Shown in pieces: positions 44,501 through 50,766 of a stretch of 64,000 nucleotides of DNA; positions within the stretch are counted from its first letter, which is position 1, and each line of letters begins with the position of its first letter. Both the position numbers and the translations under genes were made by a program. Source of the DNA: Dorea formicigenerans (GTDB lineage: Bacteria; Bacillota; Clostridia; Lachnospirales; Lachnospiraceae); assembly GCF_025150245.1 (NCBI RefSeq), contig NZ_CP102279.1, forward strand, positions 989,423 through 1,053,422, written 5' to 3'. The notes below the pieces were generated by a model. It was given only the letters and a program-made list of their open reading frames with translations, had not been told where the DNA came from and ran no database searches.

Positions 44501-44946
44501 GAAGCTCGTACATTGTCACAGCTCCACCCAAGATGGACGCTCAATCTCTGCCAGACTACAAGCTGTCTTAAAAGGTAGGCGTGCTGGCTGCTCAATCCTG
44601 TATGGCTTTTCGTATACTGTTTGACGTATTCAAGAGATAAAGCAACGTCCTCTATCTGGTCGGCAGTCATGCGTGTACTTGCGTCACTTCTGGTCTTATA
44701 TCCATTCTTAAAGCCTGTGTTGATGTCGATACAATAAGCGTCCTCGCCCTCAACGGTCGTATGCCCCTCATTAAATGTAGAGCCGATAGAACCATCATTC
44801 ATTACTTTCTCAACAATGCCGACACGTTCCTCCGATTCTGTCCAGTATTGTGTTTCCGCAGCATGGACAGCAGTTGTGGGTAGAGCAGTAAAGACGGTTG
44901 CGAGAGTAAGAACACCTGTAAGCAATCGTTTCAATATCTTATTCAT
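41512..44946 (-). CDS. Cell-wall-anchored adhesin-like protein with thioester-type domain
   Basis: This 1144-residue secreted protein has a signal peptide (residues 1-30, ending VHAA), a probable thioester domain at about 45-205 (Cys72 in AYCIDI and Gln128 in LLRQLVVW), several SpaA/Cna-B-type domains at about 205-720 (for example YYVKETKAPKGF, YRIEESNAPEGYL), three tandem ~130-residue VaFE-type repeats at about 720-1090, a Pro-rich linker, and a sorting signal: SPKTGD, hydrophobic helix, KRFRRVKK. Thioester domains bind host or partner surfaces covalently. No sortase is encoded here, so a host enzyme must anchor it. It lies at the ICE right end and may promote mating contact or gut attachment. 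Confidence 0.9.
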   Translation of the reverse strand: MNKILKRLLTGVLTLATVFTALPTTAVHAAETQYWTESEERVGIVEKVMNDGSIGSTFNEGHTTVEGEDAYCIDINTGFKNGYKTRSDASTRMTADQIEDVALSLEYVKQYTKSHTGLSSQHAYLLRQLVVWQRLSVHLGWSCDNVRASYDEISKSVQDEVFAGAKAFVRENKGRYDCYGYIYTGEGQDLGQFFAELAVGNGKIQKSSSNTTVTNGNDCYSLSGATYGVYSDKGCTKSVATLTTNANGNTDTVELRAATYYVKETKAPKGFQLDKNVYTMTVKVNETTTLKVSDKPKVTDTLVELFKIDMEISKATPQGNASLEGAEFVWKYYDGYYTKDNLPSEPTRTWTTKTIAEKDSNNEVHYITRLADSYKVLGDSFYTQNGTICLPLGTITVEEKTAPNGYLLEGAYMQAAGSSEQIKGVYVAQITEDGELAALSGSNQYSVLDKVIRGGVKIQKRDLETKDTKAQGGATLKDTAFEIISLNDNAVLVDGKLYNKNEVVKTIHTGVDGIATTAADTLPYGKYRIEESNAPEGYLTDGAKPIEFEITEDGKIVDLTDEAHSIYNQIKRGDIEGVKIGAGTHKRLANVPFRITGKTTGESHIIVTDANGQFSTSSDWVSHKQNTNAGKTSEDGIWFGTSTPDDSKGALLYDTYTIEELRCDSNKGMTLIPAFDVVVSRNKVVVDLGTLTDEYEPEITIHTTATDKVTGEKSIVAGKNVTIVDTVTLDGLTKGTKYQLKGWQMVKSENAQLLIDGQPVESNYTFTAKKSEMEVEVSYTFNASALGGKDLVTFEELYDLSNPDEPIKVAEHKDIEDEGQTVTIEERVIEIHTNAVDKATGEKMIVAGKEVTVIDTVTLDGLEKGTTYQLKGWQMVKSENAQLLIGGEPVESDYTFTAKDSSMEVQIAFTFNASELAGKDLVTFEELYDLSNPDEPTKVAEHKDIEDEGQTVTITERIITMHTIATDKATGEKTIEVDDKVTIVDTVTLDGLEKGVKYTLKGWEMVKSENAELLVNGKRVENDLTFTAEDSKMEVQIEFIFNASELGGKELVTFEELYDVTNPDNPIKVAEHKDIKDEGQTVTIKEKPESPTTPEEPSTPTKTSDSPKTGDNTPFVALFAMMGISAAGLIFAGYKRFRRVKKSD
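41690..42870. repeat. Three tandem ~390-bp repeats in wall-protein gene
   Basis: The DNA segments starting near 41,708, 42,096 and 42,487 repeat with a period of about 390 bases, encoding 130-residue units that share VDTVTLDGL, LKGW-MVKSENA, LVTFEELYD and VAEHKDI-DEGQTVTI. Homology is high enough to allow repeat-number change by recombination. Confidence 0.88.
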
Positions 44947-45008
44947 TTTTTGATTCTCCTTTCATTTGGGTAAAAAAATAGACGCTCATTTCTGAACGTC
45001 TGGAAATA

Positions 45009-45038
45009 AAAAAGGAATACCGTTTTTCAAGTATTCCT
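45009..45038 (-). terminator. Terminator at ICE right end
   Basis: AGGAATAC (45013-45020) pairs with GTATTCCT (45031-45038). On the minus strand it is followed by TTTTTTATTT, so it stops transcription entering the element from the fic gene. A second small stem, AGACG/CGTCT, lies at 44980-45001. Confidence 0.75.
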
Positions 45039-45091
45039 AATTCTATATGTTATTTAACTGTATTTATGTGATATGAAGTTGTTTGCTGCTG

Positions 45092-45661
45092 TTATGCCGC
45101 TATTTGTTGTTGGTATCTCAATGGTACATTTCCATCCTGAAATGGGTGAATACTTTCATAGCGGGCATAGAATTCGGCAAGTATTTCTAGGGAAATATCC
45201 TGATTATTGTACCAGGCTAATAATTGGGACATTTCATCGGATACCTGGCTTGGAAGTACTGTTTCATATATGCCTATCATGTTAGGACGCTTTTTATAAT
45301 CGCCGATTGCGTAGCCATTTGCGCGATCTTCGAATATCCCGCTTTTTAGCTCATAGTGAAAATCTTTAATTAGTTCTTCTGTGAGTTCGAGGTCCAGAGT
45401 ATCAAGCATTTTATTGAACATTAAGAAATGACCATTCATTTCTTCTACATCTTTTGCACGGTAATAGTCTTCAGATTTTGGGAGGACTCCGGTATCAAAG
45501 AGAGAGGCGGTCTGTTCCTCGGTCAGGGTACTTCCTTCGATTTTGTTGGAATTATATGCCATTAAAACTTGGATAAAACCATAAATCCCAGAACGCTCAT
45601 GTTTTGTATATTCAATTTTGAAGTGTTTTAATAGAAAGTGTATAAATGATGAAGTATTCAT
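45092..45661 (-). pseudogene. fic: fic gene, 5' part truncated by ICE
   Basis: Residues 1-178 are the N-terminal part of a Fic AMP-transferase: an N-terminal helical domain carrying the inhibitory-helix motif SNKIEG (S-x3-E-G, as in class II Fic proteins), then the Fic core up to YESIHPFQDGN, the first half of the catalytic motif. The last 11 residues (VPLRYQQQIAA) come from ICE sequence. The missing GxGRxxR half is at 18222-18431. The truncated product keeps the inhibitory helix but lacks half of the ATP-binding loop, so it should be inactive while the ICE is integrated. Confidence 0.92.
45127..45133. other. Right attachment core of the ICE
   Basis: Second copy of CATTTCC. On the fic strand it reads CAGGATGGAAATG followed by ICE sequence TACCATTG. 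Together with 18425-18431 it defines the element ends. Confidence 0.85.
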
Positions 45662-45714
45662 GAATGTAAGCTTTCTTATTGTTTATATTATCTTGGATAT
45701 GATTAAAAAGTAAC

Positions 45715-46137
45715 TTAATATTCACCGTATGCATACAGTGCCTTATTTTCTTGCGAATCCAGTTCATTTATTACGATTATCTGAAATATAATAACATCTC
45801 CTGTAACATAATATATTCCTGGTTCCATCAATTCGACCTCAAGTTTTCGGAAATTTTTCAAATGCCGAATCATTTTATCCGGATAAGAATTGCTAATAAA
45901 TGTAATTGTTAATTCTTTCGGTTGTATATCACTTTCCAAGTCTATATTGGATAAATAAAAACAGCCATCGCCATAGCCTTTGTAAAAATCATTAATTGTC
46001 AAAGTTTCGCCTGGTTCTTTATATTCTATAATGTTATATTTTCGAAATATTCTTCCAATATTTTTTTGTATCCTTTCGCCTTCTTTCACTTTAATAATAA
46101 GTTTATTTAAGCTAGTTGTTTGTTTTTCGCGTTTCAT
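45715..46137 (-). CDS. Fragment of Rpn/PD-(D/E)XK-like protein
   Basis: The 140-residue product contains NIGRIFRKYNIIEYKEPGET followed by LTINDFYKGYG, which resembles the middle of Rpn-type nuclease-like proteins common in Lachnospiraceae (typical IGHLFKKYNIIEYKSPDD). The usual N-terminal catalytic part with its Asp/Glu and ExK is replaced by a short lysine-rich start (MKREKQTTSLNKLIIKV), so the protein seems to be a truncated relative. A ribosome site GGGAGGAATG is present. It may be a degraded gene. AT-rich, with no operon partner. Confidence 0.5.
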   Translation of the reverse strand: MKREKQTTSLNKLIIKVKEGERIQKNIGRIFRKYNIIEYKEPGETLTINDFYKGYGDGCFYLSNIDLESDIQPKELTITFISNSYPDKMIRHLKNFRKLEVELMEPGIYYVTGDVIIFQIIVINELDSQENKALYAYGEY

Positions 46138-46388
46138 ATATCATTCCTCCCATTATTTATAATAATATATTTTACTTATTTTAATATGATTAATATATCT
46201 ATACAATTGTTTTTTATGCCAATAATATGTTTTTGATATTATGTTTTTGTATAGTAATCTGTCACTATAATCTCAAATTAGATGTACTGTACGTAAAAAG
46301 GGGTGTGAAAAAAGAAAAGTCCAGAAAAAAGAGGGGCATGGAATTTAAAAATTCATTTTAGGTTCAACTATTTTAGATATATACTTTA

Positions 46389-46418
46389 TTGACACTGTGC
46401 AACGCCTTATACTATAAT
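46389..46418 (+). promoter_or_regulatory. Promoter of MFS transporter gene
   Basis: Perfect TTGACA (46389-46394), 18-base spacer, perfect TATAAT (46413-46418), 50 bases before the start codon. The rest of 46138-46388 is very AT-rich and I see no gene in it. Confidence 0.88.
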
Positions 46419-46468
46419 TGTTCGCGGGCAAATAATGATTTTTAACATAATTGGGAAGGATAATATAG

Positions 46469-47650
46469 ATGAAGACGAAGATGACTTTACGGGAGTGGCT
46501 CCCGTTGATCGGTATGACGATTTCAGCGTTTTTGGTAAATACTTCAGAATTTATGCCGATTGGGCTTTTGACGGATATTTCTAATGAGTTTCATATGACG
46601 GAGGCTCAGGCGGGCGTGATGATTACAGCCTATTCCTGGACTGTGACGTTATTGTCGCTGCCTCTGATGTTGTTAGTATGCAGGATACAGCCGAAGAAAT
46701 TGCTGCTTGGAACGTTAAGTGTGTTTGCGGTATGTCAGGTGTTGTCGGTAATTTCAAGTGGCTTTACATTTCTTGTATTGTCACGTATTGGTGTGGCGTG
46801 TGCACATTCCATTTTCTGGGCGATCGCATCACCGGTTGCAGTTCGGGTTGTGGCGAAAGAGCATCAGTCAAAGGCTCTTAGTGCAATTATTACCGGAACG
46901 TCAATTGCCATGGTACTTGGAATGCCGCTTGGCCGAATGATCGGACTTCAGATCGGTTGGCGAATGACATTTTTATGTGTGGCGATAGTTTCATTTCTGG
47001 TACTTGGCTATCTGGCTTTTGTATTTCCGAAGCTGGAAGGAACAGAATCATTTTCCGTGGGACAGCTTCCGGAGCTTTTCAAAAATGCAAGATTGATGAG
47101 CATTTATGTAATTACATTTCTTGTGGCAACCGGATATTATACAAGCTACAGTTATATCGAGCCGTTTTTGCAGAAAGTAGCAGGACTTCCGAGTAACTGG
47201 GTAACTATGGCATTGATGTTATTCGGAGTAGCCGGGCTTGGAGGAAGTTATTTGTTCTCAAGATATTATGATGATCATCGGTATGCTTTTGTTCAGACTG
47301 TTATGATTGGTGTTGTGGCAGCTCTGCTGCTCTTATATCCAGCTTCTGTCAATATGTATACCGTGATTTTGGTATGTGCTGGATGGGGACTGGCGATTAT
47401 GGCATTTCAGGTAAGCTTTCAGGCAGAGTTGATTGGTTGTGTCTCTGCGGCTGCATCATCTGTTGCTATGGCAATCTTCTCAGGAATTTTCAATCTGGGA
47501 ATTGGCTGCGGAACCTGGTTTGGCGGAACAGTGTATACAAAGATTTCGCTGAAAGATATAGGATTTGCAGGTGGAGTGATTGTGGCAGTGGCGACTTTGA
47601 TCTGCATGGCAAGATTTCGAGTTGGAGATAAAGCAGAAAGCGCATCATAG
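46469..47650 (+). CDS. MFS sugar-efflux-type transporter (SotB-like)
   Basis: This 393-residue major facilitator has twelve predicted helices. The opening WLPLIGMTISAFLVNTSEFMPIGLL, with TEFMP-like motif, and MITAYSWTVTLLSLPLML are typical of the SotB/AraJ/YdeA exporter group, which exports sugars such as arabinose or drugs. Ribosome site GGAAGGATA precedes ATG 46469. It is transcribed alone from a consensus promoter and ends in a bidirectional terminator. Substrate is not predictable from sequence. Confidence 0.9.
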   Translation: MKTKMTLREWLPLIGMTISAFLVNTSEFMPIGLLTDISNEFHMTEAQAGVMITAYSWTVTLLSLPLMLLVCRIQPKKLLLGTLSVFAVCQVLSVISSGFTFLVLSRIGVACAHSIFWAIASPVAVRVVAKEHQSKALSAIITGTSIAMVLGMPLGRMIGLQIGWRMTFLCVAIVSFLVLGYLAFVFPKLEGTESFSVGQLPELFKNARLMSIYVITFLVATGYYTSYSYIEPFLQKVAGLPSNWVTMALMLFGVAGLGGSYLFSRYYDDHRYAFVQTVMIGVVAALLLLYPASVNMYTVILVCAGWGLAIMAFQVSFQAELIGCVSAAASSVAMAIFSGIFNLGIGCGTWFGGTVYTKISLKDIGFAGGVIVAVATLICMARFRVGDKAESAS

Positions 47651-47670
47651 AATTTGATATGTAGAAAAAG

Positions 47671-47710
47671 AATCGGGATATTCTATCATGTAGAGTATCC
47701 CGATTTTTTT
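47671..47710 (+). terminator. Bidirectional terminator
   Basis: AATCGGGATA (47671-47680) pairs with TATCCCGATT (47696-47705), followed by T-run. It separates two convergent transporter genes. Confidence 0.92.
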
Positions 47711-47711
47711 G

Positions 47712-49046
47712 TTAGCCAATCCCGCCAAGTGCGATTCCAAGAATCAGTACGATAAAGCAGATTGGTACATAGATGTATTTGCAGACAGGAATGAAGTATT
47801 TGGTGAATTTCCGTTCCCGGCCTTTATTGACTTGTTCTTCGACGTAGCTTTTCTTACATACCCAAAAGAACATGATTCCGGCGAGTCCCGCGCCCAGTGG
47901 ACAAATGTATATAGAAAGAATATCCATCCATGTGGAGACGATGCCTTGAATCAGAAGTGAAACGATGATTCCGATTGCTGCAATGACACCGCATGCAGGT
48001 ACGCGGGATAAATGTAGTTTTTCCTGTACCGTTGCAATTGGTGCTTCGTATAAGTTGATCAGTGATGTCATCCCTGCAAGGAATACGGCTGCAAAGAAAA
48101 TGATTGCAATGATCCGGCCTCCCGGCATGGAACGAATCAGATTCGGCAGGAAGATGAATAATAGTCCCGGTCCTCCCTGATTTAACTGTGCTCCGGTGGT
48201 TGCCATAGCTGGAATGATGACCAGGGCTGCAAGGACTGCGGCGATGGTGTCAAAAAGTGCTACTTTTGCGGCAGAAGCGGGTATATTTTCCTTATCTGAC
48301 AGGTAGGAACCATAAATCAGAGTTCCATTTCCCGCAACAGACAGGGAAAAAAATGCCTGCCCAAGAGCAAATATCCATGTAGACGGAGATGCCAGCATTT
48401 CCGGATCCACCCGGAAAATGTAGCGGTATCCGTCAATGGCTCCCGGCTGGAATGCAACGTAAACTGCCAGAATAACAAACAGGCAGAAGAAAAGCGGCAT
48501 CATGATTTTACCGGCACGTTCGATTCCGCCTCCGACACCGAGCATGAGGATTAACATGCAGATAATCAAAGCGCCAATCTGCCATCCATTATTTCCAAAT
48601 GCAGAAGCCATACTGCCAAAAGCATTTCCATATTCTTCTACATTATCTGGGGCAAGAGTCGAACCGGTCAGGGTACCGATTGCATATTTGAAAATCCAGC
48701 CCATAACGACGGTGTATCCGATTGCCATTGCAAGGGAACCGAGAACTGGAATCATGCCAAGGGCTTCTCCGAGTTTTCGTTTGCCGTTTGTCTCGCAGGC
48801 GCAGCCAAATGCGTCGACCGGACCAGATCTGGTAGCACGGCCAAAGCTCATTTCTGCAATGACTCCAGTGAAGCCGATGAGGGCAACAAAAAATATATAA
48901 GGAATCAGGAAAGAGCCGCCTCCGTAAAGGGACACTCTGGTTGGAAACATCCAGATATTTCCCATGCCGACGGCGGAGCCGATGCAGGCGAGGATAAAGC
49001 CCCAACGACTGCCAAAAGATTCGCGATTGTGTTGATTAGTACTCAT
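47712..49046 (-). CDS. Sodium-dependent NSS-family transporter
   Basis: This 444-residue protein belongs to the neurotransmitter:sodium symporter family (LeuT/MhsT type). About eleven helices are seen. The sodium and substrate site segment GSAVGMGNIWMFP is in helix 1, and TSLINLYEAPIATVQEKL is in helix 8. Bacterial members import amino acids with sodium. The length suits the eleven-helix bacterial subgroup. It is monocistronic with AAAGGAGATATC as ribosome site. Confidence 0.93.
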   Translation of the reverse strand: MSTNQHNRESFGSRWGFILACIGSAVGMGNIWMFPTRVSLYGGGSFLIPYIFFVALIGFTGVIAEMSFGRATRSGPVDAFGCACETNGKRKLGEALGMIPVLGSLAMAIGYTVVMGWIFKYAIGTLTGSTLAPDNVEEYGNAFGSMASAFGNNGWQIGALIICMLILMLGVGGGIERAGKIMMPLFFCLFVILAVYVAFQPGAIDGYRYIFRVDPEMLASPSTWIFALGQAFFSLSVAGNGTLIYGSYLSDKENIPASAAKVALFDTIAAVLAALVIIPAMATTGAQLNQGGPGLLFIFLPNLIRSMPGGRIIAIIFFAAVFLAGMTSLINLYEAPIATVQEKLHLSRVPACGVIAAIGIIVSLLIQGIVSTWMDILSIYICPLGAGLAGIMFFWVCKKSYVEEQVNKGRERKFTKYFIPVCKYIYVPICFIVLILGIALGGIG

Positions 49047-49124
49047 TTGATATCTCCTTTAAATAAAAACATGATTTGATTATAAAAGGTTGCGGGGAAA
49101 ATGTCCACAATTTATAATAGAAGG

Positions 49125-49317
49125 TAACTATTCAGAACCCCTTGAAATAAGAAAAATTGATGCGTCATGCTTGCATGTAAGTAGCGGTTTTTCTTATTTC
49201 AAGGTGACTCGAATAGAGTTACCACCCCACATATGAGCAAAATTAGCTGCGTAGCAGTGGGAAAGCACGAGTATCGTGCGGTTTTGCGAATTTGTGTGGT
49301 GGGGTTCTGAACAGTTA
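49125..49317. repeat. MITE-like element with 17-bp inverted ends
   Basis: TAACTATTCAGAACCCC (49125-49141) and its inverted partner GGGGTTCTGAACAGTTA (49301-49317) differ at one base and bound 193 bases without any gene. Inside are two further hairpins: CCTTGAAATAAGAAAAA pairing with TTTTTCTTATTTCAAGG (49140-49204), and ACCACCCCACA pairing with TGTGTGGTGGGGT (49221-49304). The whole can fold as a cloverleaf. It looks like a miniature inverted-repeat element moved in trans, or a structured RNA. No clear target duplication was found. Confidence 0.65.
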
Positions 49318-49379
49318 TAGATGAAAGAGGAGAGTTACTGTCAGAATATATATGAATGGTAACAGGTAAGTAAGAAATT

Positions 49380-50516
49380 ATGAAATGTAATATATCGAAG
49401 AAATGTGGTGGCTGCCAGTTTCAGGGTATTCCTTATAAAGAGCAGCTTAAGAAAAAGCAGAAAAAAGAACAGAGTCTTCTTGGAGCGTACGGGAAGGTCT
49501 GTCCAATCATCGGAATGGAGAATCCATATTATTACAGGAATAAAGTGCATGCGGTATTTGACCGTGACCGGAAAGGAAATATTATTTCCGGTATTTACGA
49601 AGAAGGAACGCATAGAGTAGTTCCGGTGGAGAATTGCCTGATTGAAGACGAAAAGAGTCAGGAGATTATCCGGACGATTCGTGGAATGTTGAAATCATTT
49701 AAAATCCGGACATATGATGAGGACACAGGTTATGGACTTCTGCGTCATGTGCTGATCCGCCGAGGCTTTTCTACAGGAGAGATTATGGTCGTCCTTGTCA
49801 CAGGTTCACCGATTTTTCCGTCGAAAAATAATTTTGTGAAAGCGCTTAGAAAAGCGCATCCGGAGATTACGACCGTTGTGTTAAATGTAAATGACAGACA
49901 GACAAGCATGGTTTTGGGAGACCGGGAAAAGCCGATTTTCGGTCCGGGGTTTATTAAAGACAGATTATGTGGCTGTATGTTTCGTATTTCACCGAAGTCC
50001 TTTTATCAGGTCAATCCGGTGCAGACAGCGATTTTATATCAGACTGCCATCGATTATGCCGGCCTGACAGGAAAAGAGACGGTGATTGATGCGTATTGCG
50101 GAATTGGAACGATTGGGCTGATTGCTGCGAAGAAAGCCGGTAAGGTGATTGGCGTGGAGCTAAACAAAGATGCAGTAAAAGACGCCAGGATCAATGCAAA
50201 AGAGAACAAGATTACGAATGCTGCATTTTATCAGGGAGATGCCGGAAGATTTATGGTTGAGATGGCAGCGAAAGGTGAGAAAGCCGATGTGGTATTTATG
50301 GATCCGCCGAGAGCCGGAAGTGATGAGAGATTCTTATCTTCTGTTGTAAAGTTATCTCCGAAGAAAGTCATTTACATTTCCTGCAATCCGGAGACGTTGG
50401 CAAGAGATTTGAAATATTTGACAAAGCATCATTATAAGGTGGAAAAGATTCAGCCGGTTGATATGTTCCCGTTCTGCGATCACTGCGAAACTGTGTGTGA
50501 ATTAGTGCGTAAATAG
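49380..50516 (+). CDS. RNA (uracil-5-)-methyltransferase, RlmD/TrmA type
   Basis: This 378-residue SAM-dependent enzyme methylates uracil C5 in rRNA or tRNA. N-terminal iron-sulfur ligands Cys3, Cys9, Cys12 and Cys86 are visible (CNISKKCGGC, PVENC). The C-terminal methyltransferase domain has DAYCGIGTIG (SAM), DPPRAGSD and the catalytic SCNPETLARD cysteine. It lacks an N-terminal TRAM domain, so it is the short form. No strong GGAGG precedes ATG 49380. It follows the MITE-like repeat by 60 bases. Confidence 0.93.
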   Translation: MKCNISKKCGGCQFQGIPYKEQLKKKQKKEQSLLGAYGKVCPIIGMENPYYYRNKVHAVFDRDRKGNIISGIYEEGTHRVVPVENCLIEDEKSQEIIRTIRGMLKSFKIRTYDEDTGYGLLRHVLIRRGFSTGEIMVVLVTGSPIFPSKNNFVKALRKAHPEITTVVLNVNDRQTSMVLGDREKPIFGPGFIKDRLCGCMFRISPKSFYQVNPVQTAILYQTAIDYAGLTGKETVIDAYCGIGTIGLIAAKKAGKVIGVELNKDAVKDARINAKENKITNAAFYQGDAGRFMVEMAAKGEKADVVFMDPPRAGSDERFLSSVVKLSPKKVIYISCNPETLARDLKYLTKHHYKVEKIQPVDMFPFCDHCETVCELVRK

Positions 50517-50766
50517 GCGGTTTCTCGACTGTGTTCAGTGCGATTCAGTGAATTTGCCACCCATTTGCCGCCCACAAAAATAAAATTCAGAATGGCTGCA
50601 ATAAAACTAGCAGTTGTCAGTATAAACGTAGCTGAATAAGTAGGACAAAGTTTTGACAATCTTTCTGGTTAAACAACTTGTAGTTTTTATTTATATTTGG
50701 TAAAATAAATGTGTTTAACAGAGCGATAAAGCGCGGATTTTTGAATCGTGCAGGAGGATTAAAATC

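Larger units (their letters stand above)
18425..45133. mobile_element. Tn916/Tn5397-like ICE inserted in fic
   Basis: The element spans about 26.7 kb between two copies of CATTTCC, one within each half of the split fic gene. It has a large serine recombinase whose stop codon lies two bases inside the left end, Tn916-type control genes (orf7, orf8, orf9), and a nearly complete Tn916 conjugation module (orf13 to orf23), all on the minus strand except orf9. Tn5397 carries the serine recombinase TndX instead of the Tn916 tyrosine integrase, and its preferred C. difficile sites lie, to my recollection, in Fic-domain genes. That fits this insertion. tet(M) is absent; cargo is a regulator/ABC transporter set, a phosphoesterase and a wall-anchored adhesin-like protein. 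Confidence 0.93.

Noticed and set aside
50517-50766. Possible attachment site after the RNA methyltransferase gene (repeated TTTGCC-CCC motif)
   Set aside because: Two short similar motifs occur, but no integrase or second att copy is nearby.
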